Program-made: the position numbers and the translations under genes
Assembly (NCBI GenBank): GCA_030065855.1
Contig: JASJCT010000089.1
Coordinates: forward strand, 1-34,242
Reading direction: 5' to 3'
Length of the DNA: 34,242 nt
Source of the DNA: Myxococcota bacterium
GTDB taxonomy: Bacteria; Myxococcota_A; Polyangia; JAAYKL01
Notes under the pieces: generated by a model
What the model was told of the DNA's origin: nothing
What the model saw: the letters and a program-made list of their open reading frames with translations, nothing else
Database searches by the model: none
Shown here: positions 14,442 through 22,221 of the stretch, in pieces
How positions within the stretch are numbered: position 1 is the stretch's first letter
How the letters are laid out: each line of letters opens with the position of its first letter

Positions 14442-16871
14442 ATGAAACTCTCTGACGCGGCCGCGCGGCTCGGTCAGTTACAAGTCAAACGCCCCTGGTA
14501 CTTTCTCGCCGGAGGCCTCGTCCTTACGGTCATTGCGGCAGGGGTTGCGAGCGGCATGGTATTTGACGCGAGTTATGAGGCACTCCTGCCTAAAGGAGCC
14601 TCGGAGGTCGAAAACGCAGATGCCGTGCGCGAACGCACAGGGGGCACGCGACAAATCGTCTTGGCCATCGGGGGGGGGAAGACAATGGATGCGCGTCTGG
14701 CATTTGGTCGCGAGCTTGCACAACATATTGAGAAAATCAAGGTTATCCGTTCGGTTGACTTTGAATTGCCAGCCCAGTTTTTCGTAGATCGGGGCCTCTG
14801 GCTCATGGACACGCCGACCCTGACCGACCTCACACGGGCAGTAAAACACGCGGTTGAAACGGCCAAGTGGCAGGCAAACCCAATGCATTTGCACCTGGAT
14901 GCTGCAGCTGAAAAGGCCGAGCTCGAAGCTGCTTGGAAAGCTGTGGATACCATCGTCGAAACCGAGCGCGGCAAATTGCCCTTTGATAAAGTGCTGGTCA
15001 GTAAGGACGGTAATTATGTCTTTATGCTCGTGGTGCCTGCGATAAAATTTTCAGACATGACCGCAGGCCAGGCGCTGCTCACCGCGATTAAGCGCGAGGT
15101 AGACCGGTTGGCTCCTGAGAAAGTCGGCATCCATGTCAAAACCGCCGGCAATCTCGACATCATTCAGGAACAACACCACACCATGACCCGAGATTTGAGA
15201 AACGCCTCGATACTGGCCCTCGTGCTCGGAACGATTGTGGTCGCTGTATTCACCCGCAGCCTACTGGCCCCGGTCATCATCGGTCTGCCACTCGTCGCCG
15301 GGGTTGTTTGGACCTTTGCCATGGCCCGAGTGATCATCGGCCAACTCAATATCATCACTGGCTTCTTGGTGGCAGTTCTCATCGGGCTCGGCATTGATTT
15401 CGGCGTGCATATCTTCATTCGTTTTCAGCAGGAACGTCGGCGGCAAGGGGTGGACGGCCCAGGTGCTGTGATTCGGGCTGTCTCTGGTACGCTCCCGCCA
15501 GCGTTGACAAGTGCCCTCACCACTGCCGGGACCTTTGTCTCCTTTGTCATTGCCGACTTCAGGGGGTTCTCAGAGTTTGGTCTGATTGCAGGCATCGGCG
15601 TGATCTTTACCTTGACTGCCAGCTTTGCGCTCCTCCCAGCGCTCCTGATGGTAATGGCCGCGGGCAAAGAGAAGCGGGTGGACCAGGTGCAGTCGAGTAA
15701 TATCCACGCTACGGCAAGGGTGCCCTCGCGCACCGCTTTAATTACCGTTATTTGCATTGGCGCTGTGGCTGTATTCGGCATTGCTAGCGTTGGGAAGATT
15801 CCTTTTAAGAACGATTTTAGGTTTTTAAGGGGTGCGTCCCCTGCCACGCGATTTCTCGATTACGTAAACGCCAACCTGGGCATAGAGTTTAATCCAGCCG
15901 TGGTCATTGCAGATACCCTCGAAGACGCAGCGGTCATCGCCGACATGGCCAAGACCCAACAACAGGCCGGGTTACCAGACGGCACCAATTCCCGTATCGG
16001 CAGGGTGTTTGCCATCGGCGATCTAATGCCAAACACGTCGAATGAAGCCCGAACGCATATCGCCGAACTTCGCGCTGTGCTGTCAGATCCCAAGCTGAAT
16101 CAGGTCGAGGAAAAAGAAGGCAACCGGGCTCGCCAGCTCGCTCAGGCGCGAAAAATGGTTCAAACCGAACCGTGGGGATTGGAGGATATCCCCACGTCCC
16201 TGAGGCGTCGGATGACGACCCGCGATGGGGAGGGGTTCATCGTCTATATTTGGCCCAACGAGAGCAACGATGCGGACTACAAAGCCGCTGCCTGGGAGGA
16301 CGAGCTCACCGCACTTTCAAAAAAAATATCCGCCGCCGGCATCTCCCACGACATGGCGGACGAGACCCTTATTATCGCTTGGATCTATCGCCTCATCCTG
16401 GCTGATGGCGGACCGCTGCTCATCATGGCCATTGCTGTGGTTTTCATTTTCTTACTATTCGATTTTAGAAGTATCCGGCAGACCGCCATCGCTGCACTCC
16501 CACTCGGCATCGGCATGGGGGTATTTGTCGCTATCATGCGCGCATGGGACATGGAACTCAACATGTTCAATCTCATTGTCGTACCGAGCATCATTGGGAT
16601 TGGTATTGATAACGCGGTCCATATCTACCACCGCTACCGGGACGAAGGACCTGGTGAAATCTTAACAGTCATACGCACGACCGGCATGGCCGCGCTCCTC
16701 GCGTCTCTGACCACTGGCATCGGGTTTGGCTCCAGCCTGATTTCCCATAACCAAGGCTTGAAGAGCCTGGGAATGCTGGCAATTTGGGGTATTGGCAGCA
16801 CGTTTATCGCCGCTGTCGTATTCTTCCCCTGTGCATTGTTGCTCCTCGAACGCCATGGACGAAAAAAGTGA
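14442..16871 (+). CDS. RND-superfamily (MMPL-type) exporter
   Basis: An 809-aa integral membrane protein from ATG 14442 (TTG 14421 is an alternative). Architecture is the classical duplicated RND plan: one membrane helix (about 20-45), a large periplasmic loop (about 45-255), five or six helices (about 255-430, with LIGLGIDFGVHIFIRFQQER), a second helix (about 445) and periplasmic loop, then a final helix group containing IGIGIDNAVHIYHRYRDEG. The paired GIDFGVH and GIDNAVH motifs carry the proton-relay Asp residues. Such proteins move lipids or hydrophobic compounds using the proton gradient. The stop overlaps the GTG of the next gene, so it is probably co-expressed with two ABC ATPases. The substrate is unknown. 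Confidence 0.9.
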   Translation: MKLSDAAARLGQLQVKRPWYFLAGGLVLTVIAAGVASGMVFDASYEALLPKGASEVENADAVRERTGGTRQIVLAIGGGKTMDARLAFGRELAQHIEKIKVIRSVDFELPAQFFVDRGLWLMDTPTLTDLTRAVKHAVETAKWQANPMHLHLDAAAEKAELEAAWKAVDTIVETERGKLPFDKVLVSKDGNYVFMLVVPAIKFSDMTAGQALLTAIKREVDRLAPEKVGIHVKTAGNLDIIQEQHHTMTRDLRNASILALVLGTIVVAVFTRSLLAPVIIGLPLVAGVVWTFAMARVIIGQLNIITGFLVAVLIGLGIDFGVHIFIRFQQERRRQGVDGPGAVIRAVSGTLPPALTSALTTAGTFVSFVIADFRGFSEFGLIAGIGVIFTLTASFALLPALLMVMAAGKEKRVDQVQSSNIHATARVPSRTALITVICIGAVAVFGIASVGKIPFKNDFRFLRGASPATRFLDYVNANLGIEFNPAVVIADTLEDAAVIADMAKTQQQAGLPDGTNSRIGRVFAIGDLMPNTSNEARTHIAELRAVLSDPKLNQVEEKEGNRARQLAQARKMVQTEPWGLEDIPTSLRRRMTTRDGEGFIVYIWPNESNDADYKAAAWEDELTALSKKISAAGISHDMADETLIIAWIYRLILADGGPLLIMAIAVVFIFLLFDFRSIRQTAIAALPLGIGMGVFVAIMRAWDMELNMFNLIVVPSIIGIGIDNAVHIYHRYRDEGPGEILTVIRTTGMAALLASLTTGIGFGSSLISHNQGLKSLGMLAIWGIGSTFIAAVVFFPCALLLLERHGRKK

Positions 16872-17866
16872 GCCAAAAGCTACTCCAGGTACACCACCTG
16901 ACCGCGGTTTTTAGTACGGACAACGGTGTTATCTACCCTGTGAGGGATGTTTCGTTTGACATTGCCCCTGGAGAAACAGTGGCGCTGGTTGGGGAATCTG
17001 GATCTGGAAAGTCGCTGACCGCATTGTCACTGCTTGGGTTGGTGCCTTCGCCGGGTCGCATATCTGGCGGCCGCGTGTTCTTTGAAGGACAGGATCTGTT
17101 GTTGCTTTCAAAGCGGGCCCTGCGCACAATCCGGGGCAATGAGATGTCGATAGTGTTTCAGGATCCAGAGGCGAGCCTGAACCCGGTGCGCCGCATTGGG
17201 GATCAGATCGCAGAGGCCATCCTGGTCCACGCTGACATCGAATTAGAAGTGGCTGAGCTGCGAGCGCTTGAAATGCTGCGACAGGTGGGCCTGCCATCCC
17301 CTGAGGAACGGCTAGCAGAGTATCCCTTTCAGCTCTCCGGCGGCATGCAGCAGCGGGTGCTGATCGCCATGGCGCTCGTGACGAGGCCCAAGCTGCTCAT
17401 TGCAGATGAACCCACCACAAACCTCGACCCTGTGATGCGGGTGCAACTCCTGGCACTATTCGGGGCACTTGCGAGGGATCTGGGCCTGGCTGTCATGCTT
17501 ATCACCCACGACTTGAGCGTTATCCCCAGCGTGGTCGATCGGGTCATGGTGATGTACGCCGGTGAGATAGTAGAGGTGGCCCCAACTGAGACACTGCTAG
17601 CAACATCCCGGCACCCTTACACACTGGGACTGCTCGGTTCGATTCCCAATTTGGACGGAACCGTTGTCCCCCTTGAGCCCATCCCCGGCCAAGTACCTAA
17701 CCTTGAGGACCTGCCAACCGGATGTGTGTTTCATCCCCGTTGTGCGTTTTGTCAGCCCATATGTCACACCGAGCACCCCAACCTAGAGCAGGTGGCTGGT
17801 ACAGCCCATATGGCCCGGTGTTGGCTCAACGATCCAGACGTCTGTCCCAACGGGTGGGACCGATGA
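16868..17866 (+). CDS. ABC transporter ATP-binding protein, OppD/DppD type
   Basis: A 332-aa ATPase. I place the start at GTG 16868, overlapping the preceding stop (GTGA), because the reading frame upstream lies inside the RND gene. Walker A is GESGSGKS (about residues 39-46), the signature LSGGMQQR, and Walker B LLIADEPT. The C-terminal part has GCVFHPRCAFCQPIC, the oligopeptide/dipeptide ABC C-terminal domain whose Cys residues bind an Fe-S cluster in some members. It normally pairs with an OppF partner, which follows with a four-base overlap. No permease or substrate-binding gene is nearby. Confidence 0.95.
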   Translation: MSQKLLQVHHLTAVFSTDNGVIYPVRDVSFDIAPGETVALVGESGSGKSLTALSLLGLVPSPGRISGGRVFFEGQDLLLLSKRALRTIRGNEMSIVFQDPEASLNPVRRIGDQIAEAILVHADIELEVAELRALEMLRQVGLPSPEERLAEYPFQLSGGMQQRVLIAMALVTRPKLLIADEPTTNLDPVMRVQLLALFGALARDLGLAVMLITHDLSVIPSVVDRVMVMYAGEIVEVAPTETLLATSRHPYTLGLLGSIPNLDGTVVPLEPIPGQVPNLEDLPTGCVFHPRCAFCQPICHTEHPNLEQVAGTAHMARCWLNDPDVCPNGWDR

Positions 17867-18834
17867 CCAGGCGCGATACCAGGGCGCTGCTCCAAGTGCA
17901 GGGACTTAAAAAATATTTTCCCGTGCGCACGGGTTGGCGACGCGGTGCGCGCCCTCACATCCGGGCATTAGACGGTGTGAGCTTCGAGGTGGCAAGGGGC
18001 GAAACCCTGGGGCTGGTCGGTGAATCCGGATGCGGCAAGACCACCTGCGGCCGCGCACTGATCCGATTGGTGATGCCCAGCGCAGGGCACATCCTGTTTG
18101 ACGGGGTGGATGTGAGAGCGGCTCGGGGCGCTGTGCTCATCGGGCTGAGGCGTCGGATGCAGATGATCTTCCAGAACCCGTTTGCGAGCCTCAACCCGCG
18201 CAGGACCATGGGCGATATTGTCGGTGATCCCCTTGTCGTGCACGGTATTGTGAACCCTGGTGACAAAGTAGCGCGGGTGGCGGCGATATGCGATCAGGTA
18301 GGGCTCAGCCCTAACGATCTGTGCCGCTTCCCCCATGAATTTTCCGGCGGGCAGCGCCAGCGCATTGCCATTGCGCGGGCCATTGCGCTCGGCCCTGATT
18401 TTGTCGTGTGTGATGAACCAGTGTCGTCTCTCGACGCCTCCATTCAAGCGCAGATCATTCATTTACTCATCGATCTGCGTGAGCGCCTGCAATTGGCCTA
18501 CCTGTTCATCTCCCACGACCTGGCAGTGGTGAGAAACATAGCGCACCGGGTGGCGGTCATGTACCTGGGGCGCATTGTCGAATTGGGTCCCAGGGACGCG
18601 GTGTTTACCGATCCCAAACACCCGTATACCCAGGCGCTGCTATCAGCTGCAAGATCCGGTCAGGCACTATCTGATCGGCCGTTACCCCTCTTGGGTGAGC
18701 CCCCGTCTCCCATCCATCCCCCTGTGGGCTGTCCATTTCACCCGCGTTGTCCCACAGCCTTGCGCGACTGCTCCAAAACCGACCCGCCATTAAACCCCCA
18801 ACCCCAGGGTGGCTTTTATCGCTGCGTGTTGTGA
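17863..18834 (+). CDS. ABC transporter ATP-binding protein, OppF/DppF type
   Basis: A 323-aa ATPase from ATG 17863, overlapping the OppD-type stop by four bases (ATGA). The longer frame back to 17722 lies within the previous gene and is not used. Walker A GESGCGKTT, signature FSGGQRQR and Walker B FVVCDEPVSSLD are intact. The C-terminal oligopeptide-transporter domain has GCPFHPRCPTALRDC. Together with the preceding gene it would form the ATPase heterodimer of a peptide or nickel-type importer, but the membrane subunits must come from elsewhere. Confidence 0.95.
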   Translation: MTRRDTRALLQVQGLKKYFPVRTGWRRGARPHIRALDGVSFEVARGETLGLVGESGCGKTTCGRALIRLVMPSAGHILFDGVDVRAARGAVLIGLRRRMQMIFQNPFASLNPRRTMGDIVGDPLVVHGIVNPGDKVARVAAICDQVGLSPNDLCRFPHEFSGGQRQRIAIARAIALGPDFVVCDEPVSSLDASIQAQIIHLLIDLRERLQLAYLFISHDLAVVRNIAHRVAVMYLGRIVELGPRDAVFTDPKHPYTQALLSAARSGQALSDRPLPLLGEPPSPIHPPVGCPFHPRCPTALRDCSKTDPPLNPQPQGGFYRCVL

Positions 18835-18863
18835 CCCCCGATGCTGCAAAAATGCTGCATAAA

Positions 18864-18887
18864 AAAACATTCAATGGTGAATTTTTT
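18864..18887 (+). terminator. Possible AT-rich terminator after oppF-type gene
   Basis: ATTCA (18869-18873) and TGAAT (18878-18882) form a small stem around ATGG, extended by an A-run before and a T-run after (18883-18887). The stem is weak, but the location between two runs of genes and the T-run fit a terminator. Confidence 0.3.
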
Positions 18888-18909
18888 CTCCCTGTCACGG
18901 CAAATTTAC

Positions 18910-18946
18910 TTGACAAACCAGTGCCCTGGAGGCTAGGTATTTAGCC
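18910..18946 (+). promoter_or_regulatory. Candidate promoter/operator of the lipid-protease operon
   Basis: A perfect TTGACA is at 18910-18915. About 18 bases on is TAGGTA (18934-18939), a poor -10 box, embedded in the inverted repeat GGCTA (18931-18935) and TAGCC (18942-18946). A regulator could bind this symmetric site. If transcription starts near 18946, the first gene would have a 50-base leader, which fits the preferred start at 18996. Confidence 0.3.
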
Positions 18947-18995
18947 TATTTCAGTGACAGAGCCGTCTATGATGGCAGGTGATGTGAGGGGCGAT

Positions 18996-19337
18996 ATGGA
19001 CGCCCAATGCTTTGGTAAATGTTCGCACGCGGTCATGCGTCGAATGGCCGCTGACGGAGAGGTGAACGTATTGGTGCGCCTGGTTCCAATGGATTTCGAG
19101 ACCGACCTCGCTCCAGGGGGTGCACGCATGCGTGAGCTTGAAACGCGCTTTAACGAGCACGCCGAAGAAGTGGTCCAGCTGATCCTGGACGCCGGGTCTG
19201 AGGTCAAACTGCTGCCTCTGGCCAACACCGTGGCCTCGCGCGTGGGACCGACGGTGCTCACCGCGCTTGGCAAGCATAAAAATGTAAAGAGCATCGAATT
19301 GGATGAACGGGCGAACATCCTACAAAACAGGAGATAG
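18996..19337 (+). CDS. Free subtilisin-propeptide-like (inhibitor I9-like) protein
   Basis: A 113-aa protein. I choose ATG 18996 because GAGGGG sits five to six bases upstream; GTG 18954 gives a 127-aa form without a ribosome site. Residues about 22-110 read like a subtilisin pro-domain: VNVLVRLVP, a helix with EEVVQLILDAGSEV, and a closing segment ALGKHKNVKSIELDERANIL. The same pattern occurs in the N-terminus of the next protein (ARVMVNLKS ... RRDVNSINHDKRAFV), so the two are probably related. No signal peptide. Pro-domains fold and inhibit their protease, so this protein may act as a separate inhibitor or chaperone of the adjacent subtilase; that role is inference. Confidence 0.65.
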   Translation: MDAQCFGKCSHAVMRRMAADGEVNVLVRLVPMDFETDLAPGGARMRELETRFNEHAEEVVQLILDAGSEVKLLPLANTVASRVGPTVLTALGKHKNVKSIELDERANILQNRR

Positions 19338-19339
19338 AA

Positions 19340-20779
19340 ATGGATCAAAGCCGAGAACACAACGATTGCTACCGAAAGCGCGAGGCCCGAGAACTAGAGG
19401 CCCTGCGCAGCGAGGCAGGGGGCGATGTGATCGGGAAGCTGGACCGCGTCGTGCTCCGCGAAGTCCTATACGCGCGCCGTCAGAACGAGTTTGAAAAACT
19501 CATGAAGATGGATCAAGATGCGTGTCCTGCGCGCGTTATGGTCAACTTGAAAAGCGGTCTGCGTCAGGACGTAAAAACCGCTGAGGCGTTCAAAGCCCGG
19601 GTGGTGGACAAGGCCAAGATCTCCCCACCGGCAGTGACCGCCATCGAGCGGCGGCGGAGAGCGCGCATCCGCGGGGAAAAGGCCACAGCCCGTTTAAAAG
19701 AGAACTGCGAGAGCCGGGGGGTTCCGGTTAAAAAGGAAATGTGGCTCACCCACTCCCTGGTGATCGAAGCGGGTGAAGCGGATATCATTCGCCTGGCGCA
19801 ACGCAGGGACGTGAACTCCATCAATCACGACAAGCGGGCGTTTGTCGCCAATCTGGACGTGAGTCGACCGCTGATTCGCGCCGACGATGTCGAGAGTTCG
19901 CTGGGGTACACGGGCAATGGGATTGACGTCGCTGTCTTGGATACGGGCGTGGACTTTAACCACGCGGCCTTGGCCGGATCCATGGGCAGTCAGCCCGCAC
20001 CAGATCCCGGCCTGGGGGAAGGGGTCGGCGATTTTCACGGCCACGGGTCCCATTGTGCCGGCGTGGTCGGCAGCCGGGACGGGGGGCGCAGGGGCGTTGC
20101 GCCTGCGTGCACGATCCACGACATTAAAATAATGGATCAATTCGGGTCATCGAGCCCGGCAATTGCGGTGGCAGGCATCCAGGAGGCGGTCAACCAGGGC
20201 GTGGATGTGGCCAGCAACAGCTGGGGCTGGACCCACGCGGACGGCATGTGGGATTGCCCAGAGGGCCAGTGCGTGCTGTGTGAGGCTGCAGACAACGCGG
20301 TCAACAACAGTGGCTTGGTTTTTGTCGTGAGCGCCGGGAACTCCAACAACGATACCTGCTCTGAATACGACTCTCATATCGGCTGCCCGGGCAATGCCCG
20401 CGAAGCCATTACAATTGGCGCCAGTGACGACGGCGATGCAATGGCTGACTTTTCCAGTATTGGACCCACACCAGATGGCCGGAGCAAACCAGATGTGACC
20501 GCGCCTGGCGTGGATATCGGATCCGTGCGCGCAACCACGGGCAGCGATATGCTGGGCAATGCCGATCCCATCGATGCCGACTGGATCGATGCCAGCGGTA
20601 CGAGCATGTCGTGCCCACACGTTGCCGGGCTGTGTGCGCTCATGCTGGAGAAGAATCCAGCTGCCACGCCTGCAGATATCAAAAGAACTCTGATGGATAC
20701 AGCAGTCGATATCGGTGCCACCGTGGATGAAATGGGTGCGGGCCGGGTCGATGCAGTGGATGCAGTAAACGCAATCTAG
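19340..20779 (+). CDS. Subtilisin-like serine protease (S8) without signal peptide
   Basis: A 479-aa subtilase starting two bases after the preceding stop with an AGGAG ribosome site. Residues 1-170 form a charged pro-region; the catalytic domain follows with Asp201 in AVLDTGVDF, His235 in GHGSHCAG, oxyanion Asn334 in SAGNSNND and Ser422 in SGTSMSCPHVAGL. All triad residues are present. The N-terminus (MDQSREHNDCYRKREARE) is hydrophilic, so export by the usual route is not expected and the enzyme probably acts inside the cell. It may mature or degrade a product of the operon; the substrate is unknown. Confidence 0.92.
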   Translation: MDQSREHNDCYRKREARELEALRSEAGGDVIGKLDRVVLREVLYARRQNEFEKLMKMDQDACPARVMVNLKSGLRQDVKTAEAFKARVVDKAKISPPAVTAIERRRRARIRGEKATARLKENCESRGVPVKKEMWLTHSLVIEAGEADIIRLAQRRDVNSINHDKRAFVANLDVSRPLIRADDVESSLGYTGNGIDVAVLDTGVDFNHAALAGSMGSQPAPDPGLGEGVGDFHGHGSHCAGVVGSRDGGRRGVAPACTIHDIKIMDQFGSSSPAIAVAGIQEAVNQGVDVASNSWGWTHADGMWDCPEGQCVLCEAADNAVNNSGLVFVVSAGNSNNDTCSEYDSHIGCPGNAREAITIGASDDGDAMADFSSIGPTPDGRSKPDVTAPGVDIGSVRATTGSDMLGNADPIDADWIDASGTSMSCPHVAGLCALMLEKNPAATPADIKRTLMDTAVDIGATVDEMGAGRVDAVDAVNAI

Positions 20780-20797
20780 CAATGAACAGGAGAAACC

Positions 20798-21265
20798 ATG
20801 CCGAGTTATAAAAAAATAGATAAAGGCGATAATGGCCAGGAGCTAGTCGAGAAGTTCGCACACGATGCACTGGAGGCCTTTCGGGCGGATTTGCCCGACG
20901 CATATGGTGAACTGGTTAAAACATACAACGGCCAGGCAGTGAGCGCTGGGGTGTTTGGAATGGGAATGGTGGTGGTCGATGTTCGGGACGGAAAGGTTCG
21001 TATCAACCCGCGGCCGAGCAAGAAGAACGCGCCGATCGTGGGTCGGGGTGCCACCTATCCCGAGACCATTGCCGCCCTTGCCACGGGCAAGCTCACCGTG
21101 CTGGACGCCTATCACAAGGGCGACTTGGCAGTGCAAGCGCGCAAGTCCCAAAGCCTGCACGACGGCTACAACGAGATGACCAAGTACGCAGACGGAGCAC
21201 TCAAGTCCAAGCGGCTGCAAAAGGTCTTTGCCGAATTCTGCAAGGCGGCTGATATCGACGTATGA
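20798..21265 (+). CDS. SCP2-like (sterol carrier/lipid-binding) domain protein
   Basis: A 155-aa protein with an AGGAG ribosome site before ATG 20798. An amphipathic N-terminal helix region is followed by strands (GMGMVVVDVRDGKVRINP) and the segment ATYPETIAALATGKLTVLDA, then YHKGDLAVQARKS and a C-terminal helix. The order of a DGKV strand, a helix with the LATGKLTVLDAY motif and a G-D-L strand is that of the SCP2 fold, which binds lipids in a hydrophobic tunnel. The match is by pattern, not by search. The stop overlaps the prenyl synthase start (ATGA), suggesting that it handles the prenyl or fatty product. Confidence 0.55.
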   Translation: MPSYKKIDKGDNGQELVEKFAHDALEAFRADLPDAYGELVKTYNGQAVSAGVFGMGMVVVDVRDGKVRINPRPSKKNAPIVGRGATYPETIAALATGKLTVLDAYHKGDLAVQARKSQSLHDGYNEMTKYADGALKSKRLQKVFAEFCKAADIDV

Positions 21266-22221
21266 AATCAACGCCGCTGTGGGGGGAGACAATCGCCGAG
21301 GGGCTCGCCCGTGTCAACGACTGTATCCAGGGGGCTGTGCAGACGGGGGATGCATTGATAGATGAAGTGGCGGGGTACTTGCTGTCCCGCGGTGGAAAGA
21401 GATTGCGTCCAGCCCTGACCCTGCTCGCGGCAGATACCGACGATGACGCTGCGGTGCAGGCAGCTGCAGCGGTCGAGCTGATCCACGTGGCATCCCTGCA
21501 CCATGACGACGTGATCGATCGCTCTGACCGCAGGCGCGGCGACCTGTCTGTGAATGCGCGCTGGGGCAGCCATATCGCGGTCTTGGCCGGCACCCACCTT
21601 TTTGCCTGTGCCGGCCGATTGTTGACTTCTTTGGGTGACGAAGCTGTGCTGCAAGCAGGAAAGGCCTCGGACGACCTTCACACGGGATTGGCCCGCGAAA
21701 CCGAAAACAATTACAATGTTCACCTCTCCCAAGAGGAATACTTGTCTATCCTGACCCTTAAAACCGTCAGCCTCTTTCAACTGGCCCTTGGTCTTGGATC
21801 CGCGTTGCACAGGGATGCGGAAACCCGCACGCCAGTGCTGTTCCAGTATGGCGAACACCTGGGGCTGGCCTTCCAGTTGGTCGATGATGTCCTCGACTTG
21901 ACCGGGGACGCCGCTACCATGGGAAAGGACGTGGGAGACGACATCGACACAGGGGTCTATTCCCTGCCTGTGCTGATGACCCTTGCAACCCCGGCATATG
22001 GGCCGCGCCTTAGCGACATCCTGTCTCGGGAAGGACTCACGCCGGCCGAGCACATGGAAATCCGGGATATTGTACTGGGATCTGGTGCAGTGGATGAGGT
22101 GCGTCAGATGGCGGTTGATCGGGCGCACCGAGCTGTTGCAGCCAGTGATGAACTCCCAGACAGCCCGGATAAGAAATCTTTTCAGCGGATCGCCGAATTC
22201 GCAGTGGCGAGGGTGGCGTGA
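21262..22221 (+). CDS. All-trans polyprenyl diphosphate synthase
   Basis: A 319-aa enzyme that extends allylic diphosphates with isopentenyl diphosphate. It has GGKRLRPALTLL near residue 44, the first Asp-rich motif DDVID (82-86), and the second DDVLD (208-212), both intact. The residues before the first motif are small (VASLHH, with Ala five positions before it), a pattern associated with long products rather than C15; product length is inference. ATG 21262 overlaps the previous stop by four bases, and the next gene starts on the last base of its stop. This places chain synthesis directly beside chain reduction. Confidence 0.93.
   Translation: MKSTPLWGETIAEGLARVNDCIQGAVQTGDALIDEVAGYLLSRGGKRLRPALTLLAADTDDDAAVQAAAAVELIHVASLHHDDVIDRSDRRRGDLSVNARWGSHIAVLAGTHLFACAGRLLTSLGDEAVLQAGKASDDLHTGLARETENNYNVHLSQEEYLSILTLKTVSLFQLALGLGSALHRDAETRTPVLFQYGEHLGLAFQLVDDVLDLTGDAATMGKDVGDDIDTGVYSLPVLMTLATPAYGPRLSDILSREGLTPAEHMEIRDIVLGSGAVDEVRQMAVDRAHRAVAASDELPDSPDKKSFQRIAEFAVARVA

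Noticed and set aside
17722..17862. Upstream extension of the OppF-type protein
   Set aside because: It lies within the OppD-type gene; the ATGA overlap at 17863 and the family's usual start fit better.
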